Notes: generated from the letters alone by a model not told the origin. A DNA stretch of 64,000 bases from Larix kaempferi (GCA_027924585.1 BSBM01000753.1:23146501-23210500); one strand, 5' to 3'. Shown: positions 1-11,850, numbered from the stretch's first letter. A program made the numbers and translations.

Positions 1-251
1 TGATTTTGATTTTGTGGAGGTGGGGGAAGGTTCTTAGTTTTCCACTTCACGATGAGCTAAGCACAATATTCGAACCTGTTGGCTTACATAACTGTCTTGA
101 GGTTTTCTATAAAGACCCAGTTTCTTCGCGGTTCAAGGAACCAACAAAACCCCTTGTCACCATCCCTTTTGGAAACAATCTACGAGCAGACTCAAGTCTC
201 ACTCTAGGTGAAGTAATTGGGAATTTGTGGAATCAGGTTTCCACAACCACA
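1..251. other. Unassigned flank at window start
   Basis: This stretch lies outside the 1.4-kb LTR that begins near 252. It holds one short open frame on the plus strand (6-257, 83 codons) that I do not recognise and whose last codons run into the LTR, so I do not call it a gene. It shows no homology to the sequence on the equivalent side of the second LTR copy (below 41194). That difference helps fix the LTR edge. Confidence 0.4.
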
Positions 252-1650
252 CGATGAGTGCTTAAACAGATCTTATGTGTAGCACGTTGCGGGGCTTGTG
301 CTATGGACTGAGGACTGCGCGAAGATTGCCTTCTTCGTAGTTATCCCTTCCACAAGCTCCGACGCTTGCATGACCCGCACATCCAAGGACTACGCGGTTC
401 AGAAATAACTCAACAACAGGACAACGCAACGGATAACTACACTTCCTCTTCAGACTTAACTAGCTTCAAACAGGTTATACTTAGTGTTTTACCCATTCAT
501 CAATTGCCTTAGGTTATTTATCTTACTTATGCAATATGACGAAACACAATGCACTGCGCACTTCCGATGATGCGCTTTGAGGGAGCCTCACGGCGCGAGC
601 TCTGCCTACTTAAGTATTTATCCAACTAACTTATGCATTCATTAAGAATAAGAAATGCTTAGGCATCTAGCATTCATCCATACATGTGATATTTAACATA
701 TTACCCCCATCCCATTCCTTGTGGCGAATACATATAAAAGTAAACACATAAACTGATAAGCAAGATCTTAAGAATTCATTGTAAGCAAATAAACATATGC
801 AAACGTGTAAACAATCACACAATACAGGAATTTAATGTGGTTCACCCCCAGGATGGTAGCTACGTCCATAGGAACTGTTGTTGTATTAGTCTTTGGGAAG
901 GGTACAACTGTTCCAGCCTGCACACTCAGCTGCAGACTCTCTTCTCTCTCAATAGACCTCTACGCACATAGCTTGCAGAGCCTTACAATGGCTTTCAATA
1001 CTTACAAGATTCAACAATGAATATTATTCAACAATGAAAATGATTCAACATTAACCCTTTCTCTTACAAAATGGTGCCTTTTTATAGATCATGGCCATAG
1101 GTCATGTCTTTACAATACACAGGTAAAAACCCTAAGGTTTCCCAAAACTAACGCGGTTTTCCCTTAACCGAAGTTTTTGGCTTCCGGTAGCGAATCTTCC
1201 ATCGTGGACATCCTCTGCATGTGGTCACGTTCCTTTCAGCCTTCCCTGTCGACCGCATGCCACCTATCGCTTTCACCTGGTCGTTCCTTCTCTAACGACC
1301 TTATGCAGCCGATTCACGTCGTGCTTCCTCTGTGCGTGTGACCGGTCGCTTTCCTTCCTCCTTACTCCTTATCTGCTTGCTTGGAAATCATGGAGTATCT
1401 TAACTAAAAATAGGTCACTTTTACCCAACTGACCTTATCTTCATTCTTTACCCAAAACGGGTGCCCTGCGGGCACCTCGCGACGCTACTACCTCACGGAA
1501 CAGGTTCCTATCCTGTCGATACTGCGCTACGCTCATAATGCAGCTCCCCAAAAACTATCTCGCCAAAAAGTATTTATCTGAACTGCGCTCAACCTCGCAA
1601 TTCCAAAACTTGACTTGCACAAAAATGCCCCACTTGGGCTAGGCCCAACA
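252..1650 (-). repeat. 3' LTR of Tat/Athila-like gypsy element (copy L1)
   Basis: About 1.4 kb that matches 41194-42582 along its whole length and stops matching at both ends, as expected of two copies of one LTR. Read on the minus strand it starts TGTTGGGCC next to a purine-rich tract and ends near 252. It contains a TATA-like box (about 1077-1086) and, around 833-850, the motif reading as a GTTCACCCCC-type block before the end of U5, which is common in plant LTRs. No primer binding site follows its lower end, so it is a 3' LTR or solo LTR. The accessory ORF just above it ends immediately at the LTR, which favours 3' LTR. An alternative start 11 bases further up (TGTTAGGGG) cannot be excluded. 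Confidence 0.8.
1077..1090 (-). promoter_or_regulatory. TATA-like box in LTR L1
   Basis: On the minus strand the sequence reads ATCTATAAAAAGG. The same motif is preserved in the other copy of this LTR near 42019-42031, so it is probably the core promoter driving the element's genomic RNA. No transcription evidence is available. Confidence 0.5.
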
Positions 1651-1662
1651 GGCCCCTAACAC
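1651..1662 (-). other. Polypurine tract beside LTR L1
   Basis: On the minus strand GTGTTAGGGGCC lies directly upstream of the LTR start, and the stop codon of the accessory ORF (1663-1665) abuts it. This is the position where plus-strand priming occurs in LTR elements. It is short and only partly purine. Confidence 0.5.
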
Positions 1663-4560
1663 TTACATGTCGCTCGTCCCCGAGCCACCTTCAACCTCTA
1701 CTTCTCCTAGTTGTTCTTTTTCCTACGGAGCTAACTTCGCAACGAACTCTTGGTATGTTGCAGTGGACTTTGCAACCTCTTCCTTGGTGTCCTGTTCAAT
1801 TTGCTTGATGGTCTCCAACACATCAGCTGTTATTTCATCATCGACTTGTTCTTGCATGGAATCTTTTCCTTCGCGGAGCTCCCTCAACTTTTATTCAATT
1901 TTCTATGTGAGTTCATGAGCTTCCTCTTGCAGGGGTTGCGACTTGTCTCCAACTTCAGTATCCTTGTCTCACAGTTCTTGCAGTTCTTTCTTCAATCCCC
2001 TAACTTCTGGATATCTACGGATTCAGTCCCTTAGCAGAAGGGCCTTGACCTCTACGTCCAAAAGTTCTAATGCTGCCTGCCTATCCTTCAAATCACTTTG
2101 GACTTCCAGCAACTTTGGATCCTCTTCCAAGGTAGTAAATGTTTTTGTTGCCTCATCTAACAAAGTTTGGCACTTAGCCACTTCACTGGATATACTTTTT
2201 GTTGTAGCTTTCACTTCTTTTGCTCGCAACTGTTGCTGATCAGGTGGCATTTTTGGTTGATTCTGCGCTTCCAAGGAAGCAATATTTGCTTTGTAACTAA
2301 TCTCCATATCTTTCATTTCATCTTTAAGGTCACTGACCACCTCACTGATCTTAATGACAGTGTCCGCTGGCTTTGGTTTCTCACTACATTCAGGTATCTC
2401 CATGACTACCGTAGAAACCATATTCTCTAATCTCATTCGTCGATCATGCTCATCTTGAAGTTGCATGGACCTCTGTGAGCTTGATTCCTGCAACTTCTTA
2501 TAGTTTACAACTAACTCATGGTGTTGGTTCCGAGCAACTGCATCTCTCTCATGGATCTCCTCCACAACCTGCAGGTGCAGATTATGTAGACCCTCCATTG
2601 GCAGCATTGAAATGTCAATGTCCACATGCTGTATGTCGCTCGAAGCTAACTGTTCATGAGGTGGTAATCTTACTCTAAGTGGATAAAGTTTTCCTATGAG
2701 CAGCTTCAATGGAAAATTCAAGGCTAGAGGCATTGTCTTCGGCTACGAAGTTCCCCCTGGCTTCCCTTCTGATTCTGATTCTTGCGGAAAGGGTAAGTTG
2801 CACTGTAATTGCTCGAACTTTGGTCTTATGACTTGTAGTGTGGTTAGATTCTTCTGCAGACTCTTTTGAATCGCCTCATCCTTTTTACCTTTGACAGTCA
2901 TTAGGTCTTGCATCTGCGCTGTGACCATGGATGTGATCATCGTGTAATCATCATCATGGATTTTTACTTCTGATGGGCACTTAACTGCTTTCTGCTTCTT
3001 CTTATGTACCTTTTTCTATACAGGAATCTCGGCTTCCTTCCTTTTTCCCGTCCATGGCTCTTCGACAATAGGTGTAGGAATGGGGTTACTCTCCATAGAA
3101 TCACTCTCGATTTCCATAATCCCTTCGACTTTGAACTCAGGGATCCATTCTTTCATAATTGTGTTGATATCTTCTTCGTTCATGTGGTAGCTTCCTTGGA
3201 ACCATTCATGGTTCTTCAACTGAGCCTTCGTTGAAATAAAGACAGAATGCATATCAGCTTTAAAATTGACGGTGTGAATGTACTTAGTCATTACCTCTTT
3301 TGATATCCGCGGCGTGGAAATAATGACTTTGCGCAGCTGCTCATAGTAAGTGTAGAAGACTTCAACTGACGTGTGCTATCTTTCTGATATCAAATTATCC
3401 CAAAGGTTTTCATAACGGGCTCCTCTGCAATCACTATTGTCGGTGTTTAGGCCAATGTAATGTTTTGGGTCCTTCCACCCTACAAAGGCAATCAGCACTA
3501 TCAACCATGTATAGTGGAAGTTACTACCATGTGTCTGCGTGTCATTAAGCTCTTCCATAAACTCGTTTAGTAGGCACTGACACCAGTTAAACCTTCCTCA
3601 TGTCGCGACCTTTTCCCCAAGGAGCACTGTGCCCGCGGGTACTTCCAACAGTCTTGCTTTTCTTAGAATTTTTCCTACTAGCAATTGTGTAACAAACCGT
3701 GTAGCTTCATCTATATTATCCGTGACAAATCCTCTTTTTCCTTTGACAATGGGTTGTGTCTTCTTCATCTTCGCGGTGACCTCCTTATCCCAGTTATTTC
3801 CTAGGAAGAATTGCTTGGGGTCCTCGCCTCTCTTGCTTAACCTAGTAATCTAGTGGATCAAGTCAATATTTAAGTCGACATTACGATCAAGTGAAAGATA
3901 TCCTTGGTACATGCACGACATAAGAGTGCGCACCACCGCATTCAATTCTAGAATTTGGTCGAAGTGCAGGAGTCTCAACAAGTTGAGCAACCCCGACTCG
4001 ACTACTCCAGTTATCCAGTTTTGCATGACTAGCACAGAGTTGCCTTGTATGTCCTTATTCTAGCACATATACTGATATGGGTGAAACTTTGGGAACTTTG
4101 GTTCAACCGGTTATTTCTGCATCTGAAGTAGGTCAAAGTCCCCAAACTTGCATTCTAGAATTTTCCCCAACATATTTCCTTCTACTTGTACATGCTTCGA
4201 CATACGTGGAATCAGAATCTCATACTTAGCATTCTTGAGCAGTTTAATGGATGGTGCATCTGCTGCACGCGGCGAAATATATTGCGGCGTTAACTTCAAG
4301 GGAATTTCTTTGTTGCTCAGTGGAACTTTTGGTACTATGGAGCTCACAACCTTCGGCTTCATCTTGTCCACTGTTGATTCTTTTCCTTTATCTTGCATAA
4401 ATGTAGCATGCCTTGCTGATCTTTGGGAGCCTTGACCTTGCTCTGTAACCACTTTCTTGGCAAGAGTTCTCATCAACGCTTCAATCTTTCCATATTTAAA
4501 CACATTCACAGTCTCCTTGAATGTGAATTCTTCCTCTATGGATGAGATTTCGTAGATTCA
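1663..4560 (-). pseudogene. Accessory ORF (ORF3) downstream of pol, degenerate
   Basis: On the minus strand, between integrase and the 3' LTR, runs a broken reading frame. Open pieces lie at 4111-4509, 3850-4035, 3376-3558, 3016-3291, 2743-2940 and 2023-2733, with more coding-like sequence to the stop at 1663-1665. The N-terminal third is unrecognised. The middle has a compact hydrophobic region (FHYTWLIVLIAFVGWKDPKHY, near 3480-3520). The C-terminal 250 or more residues are charged and heptad-like (for example LQVVEEIHERDAVARNQHHE), predicting a long coiled coil. It is not env-like: I see no signal peptide or clear membrane anchor. A comparable protein, with a globular N-terminal part and a coiled-coil C-terminal part, is encoded at 38036-40662. 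Function is unknown. Position and orientation suggest a structural or nuclear accessory protein of the element, which is inference. Confidence 0.6.
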
Positions 4561-4676
4561 CTGGGTGTTCGTTACAGCATTACAACATCACTACTCGCTC
4601 ACTGTAAACAATTTCAAAGTATGGCTCGCATGAAAATTCTAGAGTCTTGGTAACACCCGCGAGTCCAAATACAGGA

Positions 4677-4687
4677 GCATTTATAGG
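4677..4687 (-). promoter_or_regulatory. TATA-like box upstream of ORF3
   Basis: On the minus strand CCTATAAATGC lies about 120-130 bases upstream of the beginning of the ORF3 reading frame and well downstream of the end of pol (5104). Spacing and sequence fit a plant core promoter, so ORF3 may have been expressed from its own internal promoter rather than from the LTR. This rests on motif and position only. Confidence 0.4.
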
Positions 4688-4690
4688 CAC

Positions 4691-5103
4691 AGCGAGGCCC
4701 AATCGTGCCTCTAAACGCCTAGAAAATCATTAAATGACATTTCCGTCGGCAAAATCCTCCACGAATTTGGGTCCTTTCCTTCATTAACACGTTCAAAATG
4801 GCTATTTCTGCGTTAAATGCCCAATCGGTCATTGACAAAAGTACTGTATAACGGCTATATTTGTGACTGACATTCTAACAGCTAGTTTTCTGGATTGTTG
4901 CGTCGAAGTGCGCATCAGGCCGTCACTACTCCAGCGCAGTTACTTTGTCAAGTCGAGCTTCTCGGTTCTGAACTTGAACCTTCTCTACTTCATTGGATCT
5001 ACGCAGGTACCTTTTTGAGCTTCAAACTGCGCGGCTCTTCTTTTCCTTTCTCTTTTTCGTTTTTCTTTTCTCTCTTTTTTTAAAAAAACTTCGCGGTTTC
5101 ACC
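4691..5103 (-). other. Intergenic spacer pol-ORF3 with long purine tract
   Basis: About 400 bases without a gene, between the pol stop and the TATA-like box. At 5035-5081 the plus strand is almost pure pyrimidine, so the sense (minus) strand of the element carries about 47 nearly uninterrupted purines just after pol. That resembles an internal polypurine tract. No other feature is seen. Confidence 0.4.
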
Positions 5104-6075
5104 CTACATAGGGTTGTGCGAAGTAGAACGATCCCGATAGGGCTTTAGCCTACTTACATTGACTAATCCAGGTAGATTGTCTCCAGCTAACGTGGCTAAC
5201 TGAGCTGCTCCACCGTTAGTAACATGTACAACAGTATATGGACCAAGCCAATGCATCTTAAAATTTTGAAGAAATTTCATAAATTTTCTATCATATAGGA
5301 GGAATAGATCACCTACTTGAAAGGACTTGTTCCTGATATGGAGATCATGCCATGCTTTTTCTCTATCTTTCAGCACTTGCTGGTGAAAGCCTATGATGAA
5401 GCGATCTTCCTCCAACCCAACAAAGTGTAGAAGCCTTTCTTCTAGTGGCTCTTGATCTTCCATGCTTGTAAATGCAACTATTCTCAAGCTGGGAACAATT
5501 TATTCCATAGGCATCATTGCTTCCTGTCCATAGGTGAACCTAAAAGGTGTATGGCCAGTCAATTTCTTGCAAGTAGTTATGTACGACCATAATACAGCTA
5601 GAATGCGCAGATCCCAGTCATCCCTATACACATCGCATACCTTAGTTAGTGCATTCTCCAGTACCTTATTGAAATCTTCCACAGTTCCATTTGCTTGTGG
5701 ATGATATGGCATACTTCGCTAGTGGTAATGTGGAACTCTTCTATCAATGCCTCAATAGTTCTGTTCATAAAATGAGTGCCTTGATCACTCATCAAAATCT
5801 TCGGGCATCCAAACCTATTAAGGATGTTATCAAAAATGAACTGCACGGCAGTAACTGCACTATAGTCCTTCACTTCCTTTGCTTCTTCCCATCTGGTGAG
5901 ATAATTAGTAGTAGTGATGATGTATCTCGCACCAGTCCTTTTCTTCGGTGGGTTTATAGGTCCCATGAAATCAATTTCCCATTTCTCAAATGCCTAAAGT
6001 GTCAACTGTGGATTCAAAGGAATTTCATCTCTTCGCGATGGCTTCTCTGTCCTTTCACAAACATTGCAGTCCTGG
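5104..6075 (-). pseudogene. Gypsy pol: integrase (3' part of pol), broken
   Basis: This is the Ty3/gypsy integrase of a Tat/Athila-type element, which would insert element cDNA in the nucleus. In minus-strand order it shows the distal pair of the HHCC zinc site (CNVCERT, about 6045-6065), the catalytic core with the first Asp in WEIDFMGPINPP, the second Asp in LMSDQGTHF, and the Glu in NGTVEDFNK. The C-terminal domain follows (FQVGDLFLLYD, then HWLGPY and GLVNVSRLKPYRD). Damage: an in-frame stop near 5994, a one-base frame change around 5712-5720, and a TAA at 5500-5502. The 5' end is cut at about 6075, inside the zinc-binding domain, where family B sequence begins. The matching RT-RNase H lies at 34465-35744, so this is most simply the distal half of a pol gene split by the family B block. 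Confidence 0.88.
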
Positions 6076-7383
6076 GCTAATTTTGGGCATCTCCCTTGCC
6101 AAGTCTCCCACAGTAGGTTCAGCTTGTATGGAATGAATATTATTAGTTGTCCGCTTCATCTTGGGGCATTCTGAAGCATAATGAGGACCTTGACACTCAA
6201 AACATTTGATAGGTTCCTTTTGGTCATTAGTCCTGGTAGCATTGAGAGTATTTCTAGGAGCTGTAAAATTCTGCTGCTGATTATTTCTGGGATTGTTTCC
6301 TTGAAAATTATGATTCGCAAAGTTTTTCTTCTGGAAACTAGAATTTTCACTAAACCTGAAATTTTTCTTTTTTAGCTCAAAGTTGATGGGTTTATGATTT
6401 TTTCAGTTAGATATCCCTTCTCTTTTCTGATTAGTGTTATAACAAAAAGTTGCTTTCCTCATGGCTTGTTCTAAGGTCTTTGGATTCTCATACTCTATTC
6501 TATCCTTGATGTTGAAAGGTAGACAACTTAGGTATCTTTGAATCTTTGATTTTTCTTCCACGAGGTATGGCAGATACCTCAGCAAATTTAGAAATTTACA
6601 GTTCATCTCTTTCATGTTCATAGTTCCCAACTTTAAATCATGAAATTCCTTGGATTTTTCTTCATAGTATTGTTCAGATAAGAACTTCTTATTGAAGTAC
6701 CTTTTATAAGTGCTCCAATTCACATCCTTGTCTTTGATGCCCTTCACTCTTTTGATGTCCTGCCACCAAATATCTTCCTTCCCAATCAAATTGTATATTG
6801 CCATATTTGCCTTCAATTATTCTGAATAATCATAAATTTGGAAGTACTTCTTCATGCCGAACAACCATGCTTATGCTGTCTCTCCTTTCTCAATTTCACC
6901 AATGAAGGTTGGGGGTTTGATTTTCTTGAACTCCCCGAAAATCTGTTCATACTGTTTCTGACTTTTTCTTTTGGGTTTGTAATTTCCTTCGTTTCTATCA
7001 CTTGAATAATTACGTTTCTTTTTGCGTTTTTCATTGGCAGCTTCTAATGATGTTGAAATGTTGTTTGCATCATTAGTTTTCATTTTCATACCCCTGTTTT
7101 GATGAGGTAAGTCTTCAGTTTTGGAGGTATTTTCAATCCCTCTATCCTGTTCATCAGTTGGGCACTGATCGAACAGTACATGGTTAAGATCCTCTTGTGC
7201 TTTCAGAATTTTCTCATTGTCTTGTTTTACAGATCTGATTTCTACTTTTAACTCTTGGAATACACGTAACAATTCTAATGAATTGTCATTTAACTCGCCA
7301 TGGACTTCTCCTTCATAATGATGTCCCTTGCTGTGACTGTTGGGTCAAAATCTATCCTCCATATGTTCAACTGATCCTTCCAT
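6076..7383 (-). pseudogene. Chromovirus gag, second (truncated) unit of family B
   Basis: This minus-strand gag is colinear with 28750-30066 and is a second copy of the family B gag. The N-terminal part has a coiled-coil-like stretch (KILKAQEDLNHVLFDQ). It is followed by a basic region (KKRNYSSDRNEGNYKPKRKS) and the capsid-like domain (IYNLIGKEDIWWQDI, then FLSEQYYEEKSKEFHDLKLG). A zinc knuckle follows near 6160-6200, CFECQGPHYASEC, spaced CX2CX3HX4C, one residue short of the canonical CX4H spacing. The start at 7383 is chosen by homology with the better copy. Stops and frame changes break it. It ends abruptly at about 6076, just before the protease domain, against the unrelated integrase. 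It has its own primer binding site and shares the LTR that begins at 7527. Confidence 0.8.
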
Positions 7384-7512
7384 ACCTGTAGCTTAAAAAC
7401 AATTTATGTATAACACAAATAGTTTAATTTTGAATTAGTAAGAATTCTGCTGTGATAAAAAATTTATGTTGCGTGTTCTTTGGTCCTTTTCAGGCCTAGA
7501 GTTCGAACGTGA

Positions 7513-7524
7513 GCTCTGATACCA
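7513..7524 (-). other. Primer binding site (tRNA-iMet) of truncated family B unit
   Basis: The minus strand reads TGGTATCAGAGC, a perfect match to the usual plant initiator-methionine tRNA primer site, two bases from the LTR edge at 7527. Confidence 0.9.
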
Positions 7525-7526
7525 CA

Positions 7527-10500
7527 TGTAACATCCCATAAAATAAGAAAAAAATTAAAATTTTTAAAATAGCAATAATTATTGAATTTGTTAATGCGGA
7601 ACATATAAATAAAGTTAAATCTCTTAACTAGGATAATTAATAACGATGACATGTCGAATTTCTCAAAATAAAATATGATGTTAGTTGTAATCTCTATTGC
7701 AGACTAAATGGATTCTAAACTCTTTAACGAAAGACATTTCATGATCATAACAAAAGAATATATATTCAGATTTGCTTAAGTTTTAAATGTAACTACATGT
7801 TGTACATAGGTTTGTATTATTATAATTTTCTTGGTAATGTGTAGACAATTTGTTTTGAATGATGACAAAGGGGTCCTACGAGGTACCCTAAGGTTTACTT
7901 AGCTATGTTTAGCTAAGGAATTTGAATCCTATGTCCATGTTCAGAACACAGGTAAGACATTTTATGACAAACATGAGTTAAGTGTACATATGTCTTTCAA
8001 TTCATCGTCAATGTAATATGAAAAATACTAAGTACTTCCTTGAAAAACAAGTTATTGGAGGTATGGATATTTTGGTTCCAATTCTCATTTACGTGTTAGC
8101 TTACAAACTTTTCAGTGTTATTACAGTCACGTCATCATTTTTTTTTTATATTACTATATTCACCATCCATGAAAAATCATCCTAATGTGACTATTATTGT
8201 TAATATCAAGTGGTGATACCATTGTCCATTTGTAACTTTATTCTAAAACTTGTGAATATAGTGCTTATGCTATGAAATAACATTATATTGTGCATTATTA
8301 GAATCTTGAACTATACCTATAGTCTCACTTTTATCAATTGATTTCGAAATACAAGACTAATGCATGAAACTATATAAACTTTACCCTAATGACTATACAA
8401 ATACTATGGGAAGAAATATATACAATCTATAGTAACTATGCATTCACGCACATACATTAGCATGTATTACTATTATCACGATGCCTAAAAATAAACCTTG
8501 GGAACTATTATAGAATGTGAACTATGGATCTAACATTGCAATGATTATGATTTTGACATAGTATTAAATCTCGATACTTGGTATGCTTTCAAACTGTCGA
8601 ATCCTTGTCTTAGCATTAGCATCACCTATCTGTTATGTGAAGTGGACGTGTAGGTGGATGGTCTTCACATGATAGAGTTTACAACAATGCACCATACGAT
8701 GCTGAGCTGTCCCATGCACTCTCCCTTGGTTTGTTGATTTGGCGACTTGGTAGATGCAACTATCAATGTGGTATTGATTGCAATGATCTCTCGAATCTCA
8801 GCATGCCCAATTGGCAGCTATTCCACCGTTGATCTTTACAAGATATAGCGTTTGGAAAGAAACCCTAGTCTTTCGTTGGTAAGTAACAAAGAATTGCTTT
8901 CCTGATCTTCATTTTGCATTTAGTGGTAAGGTTTGAAAAGCCGATAGTGCTACTGCAATGTAGGGTTTAGAGTTTTACTGTTAGGAGGACTCCTTCCCCA
9001 GTTTCGAACCTTAGACCTGTGAGAGAGGATTTTATATGATACAGGCTTATAAGCTTGTGAAATAGAGCCATGATACAGCCATTGTATTTGTGGGGAGGTT
9101 CTTCTGTCAGTTTGTTTGAGTGTAATTCAAACTAGAGTTCGATTCTCCAAGTCCTAAAATAGTTCTATGGATTCGAACTCGTATTTCCTGCAATTTCTAT
9201 CAGGATTCATCGTTTTGTTGGTGTGGGGTGTCTAAGTCCAAGAGATTCGACGCTAAAGTAAGTTTTTAATGACAGTAGCAATAATACTGCAATATTTAAG
9301 TTGTACCTGCGTTTTTCTTGTCTTAACCCTTTTTAAATTGTAATTGGAAGGTGATACCTCATTGGAGGATTTCTATGAGCAAAACTTGGAATGCGGATGC
9401 TGCAACTACCTATTGGTAAGCCTCGGTGGTTCTTGAAACCTTGTAGGTACCTTTGGCATGGTTTAGCCAGTGAATGCAATGTGATGAGAGTTGGAAATAC
9501 AACCTTGTTCGGAGTAATGGCCAAGTTTAAGTTTTTCTCTGAATAATATTGTAAAGAGGATAAACCCTCAATATTGAAGTTGCTATTCATCTCTATAATG
9601 ACTTTCTGCGTCGTTTAAAAATGACCTTGAACTTGTGTTTGTACTACTGTTTGTTAAGGGAAAGACCGTAAGTGTTTTTGGAACCTTGAAAGGCCTTCAA
9701 TGTAAACCTTGTAAAATTTTTATTATACTATTGAACATGAACTCATAGAGACGAGGGTTTACTTGCTTCTGTAAGACAATGGCTCGTTTTGTACTGAAAT
9801 GTTTAAATTTTGTTTAAATAATGGTTTGAGAAATCGTTTGTATAAATTGTTGATTTGGTTTAGAACAACAATAGTTGTCTCTAGTTGAGAGTAGTAGGTT
9901 GCATGTTTGTTGGTAGATAGACCCTGTACTTTGTATCGTTTTTTAAATTTAAGTTTGAAATGATGACGTGGTAAAGTTTGGTCTGTAATATGTTTTAAAA
10001 TGGCTAAATGCCACAGGATTCGATATTGTTTCAACGAATGAGACCCTACACTATAGGTTTCGTTGGTAACCCTGAAACTAGTGAGAAATCAAACCCGAGA
10101 ACCGGGCCTTAACTTGTGTTTCTAAAGGGTTCGACATTGTTTATGTTTCTTGTTAGGGTTTGATAGCTAATGATAAAAATATCATGTCTTCTGTTAAGTG
10201 ATGTTAAGTGCTGTTACGTGCCTTGTTAGTATTCTCAACACGAAATAATAAATAGTAAGTTAAAAATAGTATTGTTTAGGGTTTGGAAAACATGTCTGCT
10301 ATAACTTCAAAAATATTAACTGTGTTTTCCATGAATGGCTTGATATGTAATTTATTGAAATGTGTACTAAATAAATGTTTAGAATCTAGAGTACGTAAAA
10401 TCTTAGGGTTTTGATTCTATAGTGAAAGTATCTATATTTAATGACTGAAATCTATACTAGATCAAATGTGATAATTAGTGATGAAATAATAATCAGTGTT

Positions 10501-11268
10501 TACTTATCATTTGTAAGTAACATTCTGTATAGAGAATGATTGCAACTGCTATATATTTCTAGAATATAAATGCTTTAAAACATTGGATTTATAATATTGA
10601 AATGCATATTATTACCATCCGAAAATAGACAGATTTCAATTGGAAAATATAAATCTGTGCATAAATAAAAGTATTTTTCTTTTATTATGAAGTAGAGGAA
10701 ATGCTATACATCTGTTTTTTTATACTATGTTGTACTATTTCCTGAGTTCTAGACACAAGATTGGAATGGTAGAATTAAAAAGAAATACTACTGTGTTTAT
10801 CTATTCATTCAAATGGCATTCTGCCTATCACTCATCTCTAATAATTATACTTTTCTATACTAGAGTACTATACAAATAACAATATGGGAAAAATGCAGAA
10901 AAGAATTTAATCATTCATCTAATTTACTTAATCATCCTTAAAACATATCATCTTTAAACCAAAAAATAAAATAGTTTTTTCTGTATAACTGTAAATAATA
11001 GTTCTACCATGCAGAAAATCATTTAACTATAATCTATAAGGCAGGACAGTATAACCTGATTGACTGTAGGAGAAACAAATAGCCCAAGGAACCAGTTCCA
11101 CCCAACCTATTCGTGAAGACAACCAAATTACTTGCCTTAGGACCCCCGAGCCTGTTCACTGAACCACCAGGAAGAAGATTCTGTAGAAGCCTTAGTTCAT
11201 CAACTTGCAGTAAAATATAGATTATCCAGTCATAAAGACTCAACATTCAAAGAGACTTGCACCAGCAC
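7527..11268 (-). repeat. Family B (chromovirus) LTR, left copy, part 1
   Basis: These 3.7 kb match 30210-33940 throughout. The plus-strand start TGTAACATCC is the reverse complement of the LTR 3' end. The copy is interrupted after 11268 by Copia-1 and resumes at 24809, giving about 4.26 kb in total, close to the 4255-bp right copy. It is simultaneously the 3' LTR of the complete unit (25333-30209) and the 5' LTR of the truncated unit (6076-7526). It holds no gene; the open frames within it are short and not conserved between the two LTR copies. By eye the copies differ every 15-20 bases, making this an old element compared with the copia insertions. Confidence 0.9.
11264..11268. other. Target site duplication of Copia-1 (left)
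   Basis: AGCAC precedes the TG of the Copia-1 5' LTR and recurs at 24804-24808 after its 3' LTR. The sequences outside the two copies join into continuous family B LTR sequence. Confidence 0.92.
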
Positions 11269-11850
11269 TGTTGATGTCTATGTAACTTCAGAATGTATTT
11301 CACTTATATATTTATTTTATTCCTATAGAGATGTATTATTCCTCTATACTGAAGTGTCGTCATTTGTATTGACAAGTGTCGCAAGTATGTTAACTTTCTG
11401 ATGGGTTATTAGACCACCTTATAAGGGGTCGGCCCGATATAATGTAATATGAAGTTATTGTACCTAGCTAGACAAGTCGGCCCCATAAGGTTATTGGGCA
11501 AAAAGGACAAGTATAAATAGAGATGGAGAGATCTCTATTTGGATCACTTCAGAACTAACACTTCCTTCACTCAGAAAGTGGCGCACATGTGAGGAGGAGG
11601 ATCAGCTGCTAAGATGAGTCTATCTCTTGTACTTTGGTTGTGCTATTCCTCTACCTATCTCTGAGGAAGTTGTGGGGTTTTTCACCTTAGGGTTTTCCCC
11701 ATAGAAACTCTATGTGTCTATTGTCTCTCGTGCTTTTGCTTCTTGTGATGATTGATATGCTTTTATGATTGATATGCATTGATATACTGTACATGTTATT
11801 CTCTCAGTAAAGATCCTAGAGTATTGTGAATTAATGCTCAAAATTTAACA
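11269..11850 (+). repeat. Copia-1 5' LTR
   Basis: 582 bp, begins TGTTGATG and ends TTTAACA. It contains TATAAATAG near 11513-11521 followed by an inverted-repeat partner, and a long U5 without other recognised signals. It pairs with 24225-24803. Confidence 0.95.
11513..11541 (+). promoter_or_regulatory. TATA box within a dyad, Copia-1 LTR
   Basis: TATAAATAGAGAT is followed within a few bases by AGATCTCTATTT, so the TATA region and the sequence just downstream form the arms of an inverted repeat. The arrangement is kept in all four LTRs of Copia-1 and Copia-2 (about 24468, 48210 and 54696). It is the likely core promoter. Confidence 0.6.

Noticed and set aside
6-257. 83-codon frame at the window start
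   Set aside because: No recognisable domain, and it runs across the LTR boundary. It could be part of a host exon, but nothing supports that.
7527-11268. Short open frames in the long chromovirus LTR as possible genes
   Set aside because: None is preserved in the other LTR copy (30210-34464) or shows a known domain.
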